From Planctomycetota bacterium (GTDB lineage: Bacteria > Planctomycetota > Phycisphaerae > Sedimentisphaerales > Anaerobacaceae): a stretch of DNA of 35,925 nt. Both the position numbers and the translations under genes were made by a program. The stretch lies in assembly GCA_012517265.1 (NCBI GenBank), contig JAAYVJ010000048.1, positions 1-35,925 on the forward strand, read 5' to 3'. The notes under the pieces were generated by a model. It was not told where the DNA came from and ran no database searches. It was given only the letters and a program-made list of their open reading frames with translations. Below are positions 1 through 8,991 of this stretch, in pieces (within the stretch, counting starts at the first letter, position 1; every line of letters begins with the position of its first letter).

Positions 1-2567
1 GTCGTCACGTCGGAGAAATCGGCCCCGGTCATCGCGGTGGCGTCGTGGCTGCACAACGCCAGGCCGATCAGGACCGGCCCGGTCATCGGGATCGAAACGG
101 GCGCCCCGATCTGGGTCCAGGCGACGCCGTCCGGCGAAATGGAGCCGGAGAAGTTGTCGCCGGTGCGTTCGATTTTCACCCAGTACGGAGCCGCGACCAG
201 CGAGGCGCTGTTGTCGTTGACTGAGGCGGCGTCGACAACCGGCCTTCGCTGGAAGCTGGCGCCGTTGCCGGCGCTGGCCCCGCCGGGCGTGATGCACATG
301 AAGGCGTGGACGGCCCCGGCGTTGGTGTTCTGGCGGATCATGACGCCGGCCTTGGCCCACACATTGCTGTTGTGGACGCTGTTGACGCGGGCGATGATCG
401 CGCCGTTGCCGGTGAGGGTCTTATGGGCATAGCGGAACTGGTCGCCCGTGCCCCAGATGTCGGCGCCGAGGCCGTTCATCAGGATGTGGCCGGAGGGCAA
501 CTCCCGGAACGCCGGCGTGACGCCCTGGTAGTAGAGCGCCACGGCGGCGGCGCCGTGAGCAGTCCAGTTCTGAGGCGAATCGAAGGCCAGCTCGGCCTCG
601 GAGTAGTACGGGGCCGTCGTGTTGTTGTAGGCCAGGGGCATGGACTGCGAGCCCCCGTGAACGATCGTCCTTTCGGCGAACGGGGCCGCCATGTAGCCGA
701 CGGTGGAGCCGCTGGCGCCGGTGGTCAGGCCGTCGATCCAGGATTCATAGATCCGGCTGCCCTCGCTGTCGGTGTAACCCTCCATGTCGTCGATGGACGC
801 GAAATCCTGGGTCGTGAAGTTCCAGAGATCGCCGGCGTAAGTGTCGGCCGCGCCGACCTCGTCGACCTTCCAGAAATAGGTCGTCGCAAACTTCAGGCCG
901 TCCGGAGCCAGGGTGGGCTCGGTCACGGTCTGGGCCGCGACGGCGCCGCCGGCCACGGCGTCGGCGTCGGTTCCGAGGTACACCTTATGCGAAACGACAT
1001 CGCGACCCGACCGCCAGACGAGCGGGGCCTCGACGCTGACGCCCTTGGCATCGGCGCCGGGCCCAGGCTCGAACGCCTTGACGGGGACATAAAAGAACCG
1101 GACCTCGGCCAGGCCGACTTGCGGGGCCATGCCGCCCCAGTTGCTGCTGATCGTCAGCCGGACGTATTTGGCCCAGACGCCGTCGAAGGCGACCGTCGTA
1201 TTCGCGGTGTAGGTCGCCAGGCCCGTCGCTCGGGCGAACTGCGGCACGCCGGTCAGGGGCGTCCAGGTCTGGCCGTCGGCGGAGTACTCGACCGCGACGT
1301 CCTTGGCGCCGAATCCGACGAAGCCCTCGATCACCTGGTTGGAGTTCCAGACCCACATCTCGTGCAGCTTGTAGAGAGCGTCGAACTCGAACTGAATCCA
1401 GTGCGGCCCGACGTCGGTCGTCGTCCACATCGTCTTGATGTCCGTGGAATGCTGGTCGAGCCCGTCGAGACCCAGACCGCTGACGGCGTTCTGTGGCTCC
1501 ATGCCGGCCTGCCACGTGGACGCGGTGGCCGTCACGCCGGTGATCGGATAGGCGTACGGCTCGGTCGTGAACCGCCAGACCTCGCCCGGGAAGACGGTGG
1601 CGCCGTTGACCTCATCCACGCGCCAGAAATACGTCCGGCCGAAATCCAGTTGTCCGACGTCCAGGGTCGTGACATCCAGGTCCAGGCCCTCGGCGACCAG
1701 AGCCGCAGGGGCCGCGGCCTCCACCTCGTCGCGGGAACCGCTGAAATAGACGTTGTGCGTGGCGGCGTAGGCGCCCGGCGTCCAGGACACGTCGGCGGTG
1801 GCGAGCACGTCCTTCTGGCCGTTGCCCGGGATCGGGCTCGACGCGCCCTTGCGGACGAAGAAGCTGTCGCCGGCCCGACCCATGGCCAGGATTTCGTCGG
1901 CCGTCAAGGGCTTGTCCCAGAAGGCCACCGTCGAGACGTTGATGGGCGCGTCGTCGCGGTCCTGGTTGTTGCCAGCGCAGAACAGGAGGATCGTCGAGGC
2001 CAGGCTGAACCGTCCGTCGATTCCCTGCTGGTTGCCCTTGAAGATCTCGACGCCGTCGAAGTAGATGTCGTGCCGAGTCCCGTTGTCGACGACCAGAACC
2101 ATGCGGTACCACGTGTCGCCCTTGGTCGTAAACGACTTGGTGCTGGAGTAGCCGACAGCACCGATCCCGACGGCGCCCGAGGAATTGATGGTCCAGTCGG
2201 CATCGTCCACGTTGGTCGGATTCGTCTGAAACAGGTCGTTGTAGCCGTTCGGCGGATCGGACCGGCTGCTGGCCGGGTAGCTGAAATCGATCAGCAGCGT
2301 CCACTCGTTCACCTTCGTGCCGCCGCCGTTGGGGGCGATGCCATGGGTGCAAATGAAGTAGCTCCCTTCGCCGATTTGGACGGCGCCGTCGCCGGCGACG
2401 ACACCCGCGACCTCTTTGTCCGTGCCGACAAGCTCCAGGGGAGCGCCGACCGTCGCGGCGGTGGTGTCCGGGGGATTGAACTCCCAGACGCTCGTGGGCT
2501 CGGGCACGGCCGCCCGTGCCTGCGAGAACAGAACCACAACAAGGAACGAACCAATGAGTCTTTTCAT
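1..2567 (-). CDS. Secreted multidomain protein (LamG/concanavalin-like, fibronectin-like and discoidin/F5-8C-like segments), 3' end outside window
   Basis: Open minus-strand frame from ATG at 2567 with GGAG-type RBS; reads MKRLIGSFLVVVLFSQARAAVPEPTSVWEFNPPDTTAATVGAPLELVG... with no stop to the window edge. Not in the ORF track because no stop lies in the window; plus-strand ORF 306..3062 is its antisense. Confidence 0.85.
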   Translation of the reverse strand, partial: MKRLIGSFLVVVLFSQARAAVPEPTSVWEFNPPDTTAATVGAPLELVGTDKEVAGVVAGDGAVQIGEGSYFICTHGIAPNGGGTKVNEWTLLIDFSYPASSRSDPPNGYNDLFQTNPTNVDDADWTINSSGAVGIGAVGYSSTKSFTTKGDTWYRMVLVVDNGTRHDIYFDGVEIFKGNQQGIDGRFSLASTILLFCAGNNQDRDDAPINVSTVAFWDKPLTADEILAMGRAGDSFFVRKGASSPIPGNGQKDVLATADVSWTPGAYAATHNVYFSGSRDEVEAAAPAALVAEGLDLDVTTLDVGQLDFGRTYFWRVDEVNGATVFPGEVWRFTTEPYAYPITGVTATASTWQAGMEPQNAVSGLGLDGLDQHSTDIKTMWTTTDVGPHWIQFEFDALYKLHEMWVWNSNQVIEGFVGFGAKDVAVEYSADGQTWTPLTGVPQFARATGLATYTANTTVAFDGVWAKYVRLTISSNWGGMAPQVGLAEVRFFYVPVKAFEPGPGADAKGVSVEAPLVWRSGRDVVSHKVYLGTDADAVAGGAVAAQTVTEPTLAPDGLKFATTYFWKVDEVGAADTYAGDLWNFTTQDFASIDDMEGYTDSEGSRIYESWIDGLTTGASGSTVGYMAAPFAERTIVHGGSQSMPLAYNNTTAPYYSEAELAFDSPQNWTAHGAAAVALYYQGVTPAFRELPSGHILMNGLGADIWGTGDQFRYAHKTLTGNGAIIARVNSVHNSNVWAKAGVMIRQNTNAGAVHAFMCITPGGASAGNGASFQRRPVVDAASVNDNSASLVAAPYWVKIERTGDNFSGSISPDGVAWTQIGAPVSIPMTGPVLIGLALCSHDATAMTGADFSDVT

Positions 2568-3021
2568 GCCTTTCTCCTTTCTCCTGGCGGGATCATCGCG
2601 GGCAGAAACCCGCGGCCAGAGAAAGGGGGACATCCCATGTGCGATGATGCTCCCCTCCTCCGTCCGGATCCTGCACCCGCTGCACACATTTCGACCTCTT
2701 CATCACAGAGCGTCGGGCACCCTGCCGCGATCGCTCCCCCCTGCTCCAATATCGCACGTTCTTCTCCTGACAATGGTAGCTTGCGGCGTGCAAATGGGCA
2801 AGCAGAAAACCGTTACGTGGCAACGAAGGCGGGCAGAGACGACTGCGGCCCTGAAAACGATCCAGAACGTCCCCAAGCCGCCGGATCAGCGACTCGGTTG
2901 CCTCGTCGGGCCCTCCCGGAACGTCAGGGCCGGCGGTCGACCGATGTCGACCACCGGCTCCAGTGTGAGACTCAATTCCACGCCGTCCAAGCGGATCGGC
3001 GAATCGCGTGGGAGCGGCCGA

Positions 3022-3837
3022 TCAGTAGTTCGTCAGCGGCACGAAGCCCTTGGCCTCGATGAGTTCCTGACCCTTCTCAGTCAAGTAGAACGTGACGAAC
3101 CTGTGGGCGACCGAGCCGAGCTTGGGATACCCGTTGGTGAACAGGAACAAGGGGCGGGCCACCGGGTAGGTGCCGTTGCCAACCGTCTGGCGGGTGGGCA
3201 TGATCCCATCGATCGGCAGGACCTTGACGCCCTCGAGGAAGCCCAGGCCCACGTAGGCGATCGCGCCGGCCGTGGTGCGGACCCGCGACTGGGCCTGCGG
3301 ATTGGCGTTGACGTACTCGACGCCGGCGGCCATGGGCTGCTTCTTCATGACGAGGCTCTCGAAGGTCTCGTAGGTGCCCGAGGAGGTGTCCCGGCTGATC
3401 ACGACGATGGGCGTGTTCGAGCCGCCGACCTGGCTCCAGTTGCTGATCTTGCCCGTGTAGATGTCACGGACCTGGGCGCTGGTCAGGGCCTTGACGGGAT
3501 TGGAGGGATGCACCACGACGCACACGCCGTCCATCGCCACGACGTGGGCGACCGGCAGGACGTTGTTGCCGACGGCCTTCTGGAACTCCTCGGTCTTCAT
3601 GAACCGGCTCATCGTCGCGATGTCGCACCGGCCGTCGATCAGGGCCGCGGCCCCGTCGCCGCTGCCGGTCTTCTTGACCGTGATGGCCAGGTCCGGCTGG
3701 ATGCTCTTGAAGTACTCGGCGAACGCGTCCGCGATCGGCCCGACCGTCGTGGAGCCGTCGATCTGGAGCGTTTCCGCGTGCGCTACGACGCCCATCGCCA
3801 GGGCCGCAGCCATCATTCCGACAATCATCTTCTTCAT
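3022..3837 (-). CDS. pstS: Phosphate ABC transporter substrate-binding protein (PstS family)
   Basis: MKKMIVGMMAAALAMGVVAHAETLQIDGSTTVGPIADAFAEYF...SRDTSSGTYETFESLV; signal peptide, GSTTV and SGTYE motifs. Start at 3837 preferred over ORF start 3876 because GGAGG lies just upstream. Confidence 0.9.
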   Translation of the reverse strand: MKKMIVGMMAAALAMGVVAHAETLQIDGSTTVGPIADAFAEYFKSIQPDLAITVKKTGSGDGAAALIDGRCDIATMSRFMKTEEFQKAVGNNVLPVAHVVAMDGVCVVVHPSNPVKALTSAQVRDIYTGKISNWSQVGGSNTPIVVISRDTSSGTYETFESLVMKKQPMAAGVEYVNANPQAQSRVRTTAGAIAYVGLGFLEGVKVLPIDGIMPTRQTVGNGTYPVARPLFLFTNGYPKLGSVAHRFVTFYLTEKGQELIEAKGFVPLTNY

Positions 3838-3908
3838 GTGAACCTCCATTTGGTCTTTTCTGTTCTCTTGCCGCACACAGGCGTTCCATCCTGGTGTACG
3901 CGAGAGTC

Positions 3909-3945
3909 GTTAGGCCTGTATTGGCATTGTGCTACAATTTGGTTA
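3909..3945 (-). promoter_or_regulatory. Candidate PhoB box upstream of pstS
   Basis: Minus strand TAAC/TAGC/CAAT/TAAC at exact 11-bp spacing, then N10 and TACACC. Confidence 0.4.
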
Positions 3946-3957
3946 TCTTCGGCGGAC

Positions 3958-5295
3958 TCAGAATTTGACGGCCAGGTCGACCTGCACCCGGTCGTAGTCC
4001 TCGCCCTGGCGGCCGGGCCGGTCGAACTCGTCCATGTAGTAGGTCACGCCGGCGGCCACGTTTTTGGCGACCATGTAGTTGAAGGCGAAGCGATGGCCCT
4101 TGCCGCCCGCGCCGCCGCCGATGAAGTCCGAGGCGCAGAACTGCCCGACGACCGCGTCGCGCTCCAGCTCGCGGTAATCCCATTCGACCTGCCAGGAGCC
4201 GGGGTCCTTGGCCTTGTTGATCGCAACGCCGACCAGCCAGCCGGTGTCCTCGTCGTCCGCGGCGGTGTTCTGGACATAGTCGCCGAAGACCGCGACCGGC
4301 AGCTTGGCCACTTCGGCGCCGAACTCCGCAAAGAGCTCGAACAGATCGTAGTCCAGCGCGAACAGGTCGCCCGCCGTGGCGGTGTTGCCGAAGAACGCGT
4401 CGTCGTCGGCGTTCCACTCGTCGGCCAGGCTCTCCTCGCCCTGGATATTGCCGTAGTCGAACCAGCTCGCGCCGCCGAGAACGTAGGTGGGCTTGTCGAT
4501 CTGATGCTTGACGTAGCCCTGGATGCCCCAGAGGGAGGTGTCGCCGCCGCTGGACTCCTCGTTGACCCAGAATCCGCCGGCGACCCAGTTGAGCGTCGTC
4601 TTCTCGGTGAGCGACGTGCCGTAGGTCAGCGCCACGCCTTCCGGCGTCAGGTCACTATCCCAGATCAGCTCATTTTTGCCGGGCTTGTAGAAGGGGTTTT
4701 CCATCTTGCCGCCGGTGACGCCGGCCCCTTTGAACCACTGCGGATGGTAGCCGAAGAAGGCCTGATCCAGCCAGATAGGCTTCTTGGAGAAGGCCTCGTC
4801 CAGCGTCTGGTTCGTGGAGACCGGATCGCCGGAGACTTCGCCGTTGCCGGTGGCCAGACGGAAGCCCAGGTCCCACTCGTCGTTGACCTTGACGCCCAGC
4901 CCCAGGCGGGCCCGAATCCGGTTGCGGCTGCGGCTGTCGGTGTCGGCGCCGTCGTCGTCGATATACTCGTACCGGTAGCGGAGATCGCCCGACCAGCTCA
5001 GCTTCGACGCCCACTTGAGCGAGTCCGGAATGACGTCGGGCTTCTTCTCCTCTTCGGGCTTGGCCGCGGCGGCCTGCTCGATCTTCTCGTTCATCGCCCG
5101 CTCCTTGAGCTTCTGACGGGCTTCCAGTTGATTGATCTTGTCCTCCAGGTCCGCCTGTCTGTGCCTCTGCGCTTGCAGTTCGGCCTTGAGCTGATTGACA
5201 TCCTCCTGCGCCCCGGCGAGAGCGGGCCCCAGCAGCACCGCCGCACAAAGGACCCCCAAGCCCAGTTGCCACTTTTTCCACTGCCCGTCGGACAT
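3958..5295 (-). CDS. Putative outer-membrane porin (Porin_5-like) with N-terminal coiled coil
   Basis: Signal peptide MSDGQWKKWQLGLGVLCAAVLLGPALAGAQ, coiled coil, repeated beta-strand-like segments (WSGDLRYRYEYIDDDG...), terminal aromatic VDLAVKF. Start chosen at 5295 by RBS GGAGAA. Confidence 0.8.
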   Translation of the reverse strand: MSDGQWKKWQLGLGVLCAAVLLGPALAGAQEDVNQLKAELQAQRHRQADLEDKINQLEARQKLKERAMNEKIEQAAAAKPEEEKKPDVIPDSLKWASKLSWSGDLRYRYEYIDDDGADTDSRSRNRIRARLGLGVKVNDEWDLGFRLATGNGEVSGDPVSTNQTLDEAFSKKPIWLDQAFFGYHPQWFKGAGVTGGKMENPFYKPGKNELIWDSDLTPEGVALTYGTSLTEKTTLNWVAGGFWVNEESSGGDTSLWGIQGYVKHQIDKPTYVLGGASWFDYGNIQGEESLADEWNADDDAFFGNTATAGDLFALDYDLFELFAEFGAEVAKLPVAVFGDYVQNTAADDEDTGWLVGVAINKAKDPGSWQVEWDYRELERDAVVGQFCASDFIGGGAGGKGHRFAFNYMVAKNVAAGVTYYMDEFDRPGRQGEDYDRVQVDLAVKF

Positions 5296-5389
5296 GATTG
5301 CTTCTCCAAAACGGATTCCCTGCATCGTGCTCCGGAGCCAGTCTCTCGGAGTCACATGCCAGCCATGCGACACGAAATATTCCATACAA

Positions 5390-5426
5390 GTTAACGGCAA
5401 ATGAACGTTGTGTTAGATCTCCGTTT
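5390..5426 (-). promoter_or_regulatory. Candidate PhoB box upstream of porin
   Basis: Minus strand AAAC/TAAC/TCAT/TAAC at exact 11-bp spacing, then N10 and TATTTC. Confidence 0.4.
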
Positions 5427-5535
5427 GGAAACAGGGGAAATCGTGCCTATCAGGACTGGTCAGAGGGGCGCAGAATGCGTGCGGCATCGGCAGACACGGA
5501 ACCATGTCTATTGTGGGACCGCTGCGATGAGGTTG

Positions 5536-7311
5536 TCACTTGCCGGGCAGATAGATCGTGAAGACGCTGCCCTTGCCGGGCGTGCTCTCGACCGTCACCT
5601 GTCCGCCGTGGACCTGGGTGATGTGCTTGACGATGGCCAGCCCCAGGCCGGTCCCGCCCAGTTTGCGACTGCGGCTCTTGTCCACCACGTAGAACCGCTC
5701 GAAGATGCGGGACAGGTGGTCGGCGGGGATGCCGCAACCGGTGTCCTTGACGCGAATCGCGATCTGCTCTTCCCGGGGCTCGACGCGGACCTCCACCGCG
5801 GACCCGGGCTCGCTGTACTTGACGGCGTTGTCGATCAGATTGACGATCGCCTGCTCCAGAAGCGGCGCGTTGACCTTCGCCTGCACGTCCTCCGGGCAGT
5901 CGAGCGAGACGGCGATCTGCTTGTGCTCGGCCTTGACCGCAGCCAGCTCGATCGCGGCCTTCAGAACCGCCTTGAGCGGGTGATATTCGAAGGAGATCGC
6001 CCGCCGCTCGCTGCCGTCCTCCAGACGGGACAGGCTCAGCAGGTCGTCGATGATGGCGTTGAGCCGCTGGGCGTGCTTGCCGATGATGCTCACGTAGCGT
6101 TTGGTCTGCTCGGGGTCGGCGAGTCCCCCCTCCTGCAGGGCCTCGGTGAAGCCCTGGATCGACGTCACCGGCGTCTTGAGCTCGTGCGAAACGTTGGCCA
6201 CGAAGTCGCGGCGCAGGTCCTCCAGGCGGTGGATGCGGGTCATGTCGCTCAGGACGATCACCGCGCCGGCCCGCTCGCCCCGGGGATCGACCAGCCGGGC
6301 CCCCTGGACGTGGAAGAACCGCTCCCCTGCCCCCGAGAACGAGACGTCGTCCTCGGTGGGCTTGTCGCTGGCGAGGGTTTGCCGGACGAACTGCTGGAGC
6401 CCCAGATTGCGGACGACCTCCTCGACGGCCCGGCCCTGGGCCTTGGCCTGGTCGATGCTGAGCAACTGGGCGGCCGCCCGGTTGACGCTGACGATCCGCG
6501 CGTCGGCGTCGACCGCGAAGACCCCTTCGATCATGCTGGACAGAACCGTGTCGAGTTCGTTGCGCTGCCGAGTGATGGTGACGATCCGATCGCTGAGCTG
6601 GGCGGCCATTTCGTTGAGGGCCTTGGCCAGATCGTCCAGCTCGGTCGCCGCGGCGGCGGGGGCCCGGACGTTGAACTGGCCCATCGCGAAGGACTGCGCG
6701 ACGCGTCTCATGCTCACGATCGGCTGGCTGATGCTGCGCGAGATCAAGAGGCTCAGCGCCGCCACGCACACGACGATGACCAGGCCCGCCCACACCACGT
6801 GCGACCGCATATTCGAGATCACGGAATCCATGGCGTTGGCGGAGATCGCCAGGCGAAGGACCGCTTGGCCGGGACTGGCCCCCCCGACGGGCACCGCGAC
6901 ATAGAGCATCTCCCTGCCGAGCGTGGGACTGAAGCGGATCGACTCGCCGAACCCGCCGCGGAGGGCCGCGACGATCTCGGACCGGTCCGAATGATCACCC
7001 ATCAGGGCGGGGTCCTCGTGCGAGTCTCCCAAGACCCGGCCGGCGGAAGTCACTACGGTGAACCGAAGCCGATCCTCGGTGGTCCGGCCGAACCGCTTGC
7101 AGAGCGGATCGATCCCGGCGGGGTCGGCGTCCAGCATCCTGGCGACCTGCGGAGCCGCGACCGTCGCCAGTGCCTTCAGTTCGTCCCTAGCCTCGCTGCG
7201 ATAGAACACGCGGAAGGCGTGCGAGCAATACGCAGCCACCGCTCCCACGGCCACGAGCGTGACCGCCAGGAACAACGGATACACCTGCCAGATCAACCGC
7301 GATCGGAACAT
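5536..7311 (-). CDS. phoR: Phosphate-regulon-type sensor histidine kinase (HAMP, PAS, HisKA, HATPase)
   Basis: DFVANVSHELKTPVTSIQGFTEAL H-box, NLIDNAVKYS N-box, KDTGCGIP and GGTGLGLAIVKH G-boxes; adjacent to phoB-like regulator. Confidence 0.88.
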   Translation of the reverse strand: MFRSRLIWQVYPLFLAVTLVAVGAVAAYCSHAFRVFYRSEARDELKALATVAAPQVARMLDADPAGIDPLCKRFGRTTEDRLRFTVVTSAGRVLGDSHEDPALMGDHSDRSEIVAALRGGFGESIRFSPTLGREMLYVAVPVGGASPGQAVLRLAISANAMDSVISNMRSHVVWAGLVIVVCVAALSLLISRSISQPIVSMRRVAQSFAMGQFNVRAPAAAATELDDLAKALNEMAAQLSDRIVTITRQRNELDTVLSSMIEGVFAVDADARIVSVNRAAAQLLSIDQAKAQGRAVEEVVRNLGLQQFVRQTLASDKPTEDDVSFSGAGERFFHVQGARLVDPRGERAGAVIVLSDMTRIHRLEDLRRDFVANVSHELKTPVTSIQGFTEALQEGGLADPEQTKRYVSIIGKHAQRLNAIIDDLLSLSRLEDGSERRAISFEYHPLKAVLKAAIELAAVKAEHKQIAVSLDCPEDVQAKVNAPLLEQAIVNLIDNAVKYSEPGSAVEVRVEPREEQIAIRVKDTGCGIPADHLSRIFERFYVVDKSRSRKLGGTGLGLAIVKHITQVHGGQVTVESTPGKGSVFTIYLPGK

Positions 7312-7317
7312 AGAGCC

Positions 7318-8001
7318 TCAGTCCTTGAATCGGTATCCCACGCCGCGAACCGTTTCGATGAGCTTGCCGCAGGCGCCGAGCTTGCGGCGCAGCGCCACGA
7401 TCTGGACGTCCACGGCCCGGTCGGTCACAAGATAATCGTCCCCGTGGATGGAGTCCACGATCTGGTAGCGGGTGAAGACCTGTCCGGGCCGGCGGGCCAG
7501 CGTGTGCAGAATGTTGAACTCGGTCAGGGTCAGCGTCAGGGGCTTGCCGCCCAGGGTGACCTCGTGCCGGCCCGGGTCGATCACCAGGTCGTGCGCCTTG
7601 ACGAGCCCCTTCTCCTCGGAGGCCTCGGTCGCCCTGCGCAGGAGCCGCCGGACGCGGGCGATCAGCACCTTGCCGCTGAAGGGCTTGGTGATGTAGTCGT
7701 CGGCCCCCAGCTCGAGCCCGGCCACGATGTCGGATTCCTCGCCCTTGGCCGTGAGCATGACCACCGGGATCTGCTGGAGCCCGGAGTCGGCCTTGAGCCG
7801 TTTGCAGACCTCCAGTCCGTCGATGCCGGGCAGCATCAGGTCCAGCACGATCAGGTCCGGCGTCTTGGACCGGGCCACGGCCAGAGCCTGTTCGCCGGTC
7901 TCGCAGGTCAGGACCCGGTACCCCTCCCGATCCAGGTTCAGTTGGACAAGCTCGCGGATGTCGTCTTCGTCATCGACGACAAGGATGCTGGCTTTCGACA
8001 T
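7318..8001 (-). CDS. phoB: OmpR/PhoB-family response regulator
   Basis: MSKASILVVDDEDDIRELVQLNLDREGY...DLIVLDLMLPGIDG...LTLTEFNILHTLARRPGQVFTRYQIVDSIHG...VDVQIVALRRKLG...ETVRGVGYRFKD; start at 8001 after AGAAGGAGATACTG. Confidence 0.9.
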   Translation of the reverse strand: MSKASILVVDDEDDIRELVQLNLDREGYRVLTCETGEQALAVARSKTPDLIVLDLMLPGIDGLEVCKRLKADSGLQQIPVVMLTAKGEESDIVAGLELGADDYITKPFSGKVLIARVRRLLRRATEASEEKGLVKAHDLVIDPGRHEVTLGGKPLTLTLTEFNILHTLARRPGQVFTRYQIVDSIHGDDYLVTDRAVDVQIVALRRKLGACGKLIETVRGVGYRFKD

Positions 8002-8084
8002 CAGTATCTCCTTCTCACAGCCCGGACGGTCGTCCGGCATCGAGCGACGGCCGGCCTTCTCCGCCGGATTCGATCCTGCGGCCG

Positions 8085-8090
8085 ATTATA
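8085..8090 (-). promoter_or_regulatory. -10 element TATAAT (extended, TGTGTATAAT) for phoB-phoR
   Basis: Exact TATAAT on the minus strand about 85 nt upstream of the phoB start; weak -35 TCGCAA at 17-bp spacing. Confidence 0.55.
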
Positions 8091-8117
8091 CACAATCGCT
8101 GCGCGTGTTGCGACGAT

Positions 8118-8154
8118 TAGCGGAATTCTAACGTCCTATTAACCCGTCTCTAAC
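8118..8154 (+). promoter_or_regulatory. Candidate PhoB box (four 11-bp direct repeats)
   Basis: TAGC 8118, TAAC 8129, TAAC 8140, TAAC 8151 at exact 11-bp period, then N10 and TACCTC. Confidence 0.5.
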
Positions 8155-8268
8155 GCAAAAGGGGTACCTCATGGAAGGTGACCATGCGCGACGCGATGGG
8201 GCGGTCCTCGGCGGAGCCGGCCGCCGGAACCGTCGCGGGAATCGCCCTGTGGTCCGGGAGATGTGGAT

Positions 8269-8478
8269 ATGCTTGAGACGCTCAGAGTTCTGTTGTGTTG
8301 CGTGGGGGCCGTCTATCTGGCGATGCGTCTGTTCGCTCTGATGCGTCTGATCGCCGGGGGTCGTCGTCTCTTGTCGCCCTCCTGTGAAGTCAGCGAGGAC
8401 GACGACTGTGCAAACCGGGGGATCGCGGCGGGTCGCCGCGACAAAGGCGCGCGTCGGCGGGAACGGACAACCGTCTGA
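8269..8478 (+). CDS. Small single-pass membrane protein candidate
   Basis: MLETLRVLLCCVGAVYLAMRLFALMRLIAGGRRLL...; hydrophobic segment then basic tail; GGGAG upstream; alternative GTG start at 8263. Downstream of the candidate PhoB box. Confidence 0.45.
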   Translation: MLETLRVLLCCVGAVYLAMRLFALMRLIAGGRRLLSPSCEVSEDDDCANRGIAAGRRDKGARRRERTTV

Positions 8479-8571
8479 TCGAAATCCCCAGCTGCCGCTC
8501 CCGGCCAAACCGGATCGGGCGAGGCGGCCGCGCGCCGCGGGGCTGCCGCCTCGCCCGGCTCCGGGCACGAA

Positions 8572-8958
8572 TCACTTGCGGATGTTCTCGGAGATCGCCG
8601 AGAGCAGCACTTCGGGCTTGACCGGCTTCTCCAGCACCTTCTTGACCGGCAGCCAGGTCTCGTCCGGCTCGAACCCGAACGGCAGGTTCATCTCGCGGCG
8701 AATCCCGGTCATGATGATGATCGGGGTCGTCGCCAGCTTGGGGTCCTCATGCAGCTCGCGGGCGACGTTGAACCCCTCGTTCTTCGTGGTCATCATCACA
8801 TCGAGCAGGATGATGTCCGGGTTCTCCGCCTTGGCCTTGGCCACGCCGTCCTTGCCGTTGGACGCCGTGTGGACCTCGTACCCCTTGGCGTCCAGCAGGT
8901 TCGAGATCGCATCGACAAATTCCGGGTCATCATCAATCATCAGCACTTTTTTCGACAT
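8572..8958 (-). CDS. Single-domain response regulator (receiver only)
   Basis: MSKKVLMIDDDPEFVDAISNLLDAKGYEVHTA...DIILLDVMMTTKNEGF...IIIMTG...VLEKPVKPE; start at 8958 by AGGAG 9 nt upstream. Confidence 0.88.
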   Translation of the reverse strand: MSKKVLMIDDDPEFVDAISNLLDAKGYEVHTASNGKDGVAKAKAENPDIILLDVMMTTKNEGFNVARELHEDPKLATTPIIIMTGIRREMNLPFGFEPDETWLPVKKVLEKPVKPEVLLSAISENIRK

Positions 8959-8991
8959 CGTTTGCATCTCCTTGAGTTCGCGTGCACGCTA

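Noticed and set aside
2597-2614. Hairpin CGCGGG-N6-CCCGCG upstream of the LamG-type gene
   Set aside because: Short, common in GC-rich DNA; no regulatory context.
2930-2957. Inverted repeat CCGGCGGTCGAC-CGAT-GTCGACCACCGG downstream of pstS
   Set aside because: Good stem with one mismatch but no T-tract; could be a 3' hairpin, not enough to call a terminator.
306-3062. 918-aa plus-strand ORF (similarly 2416..5394, 5401..8142, 10575..12317, 11932..14562, 16210..18099, 26861..28852)
   Set aside because: Long antisense ORFs over well-supported minus-strand genes; low-complexity R/G/A/D/V-rich translations typical of GC-rich antisense frames, no recognisable domains.
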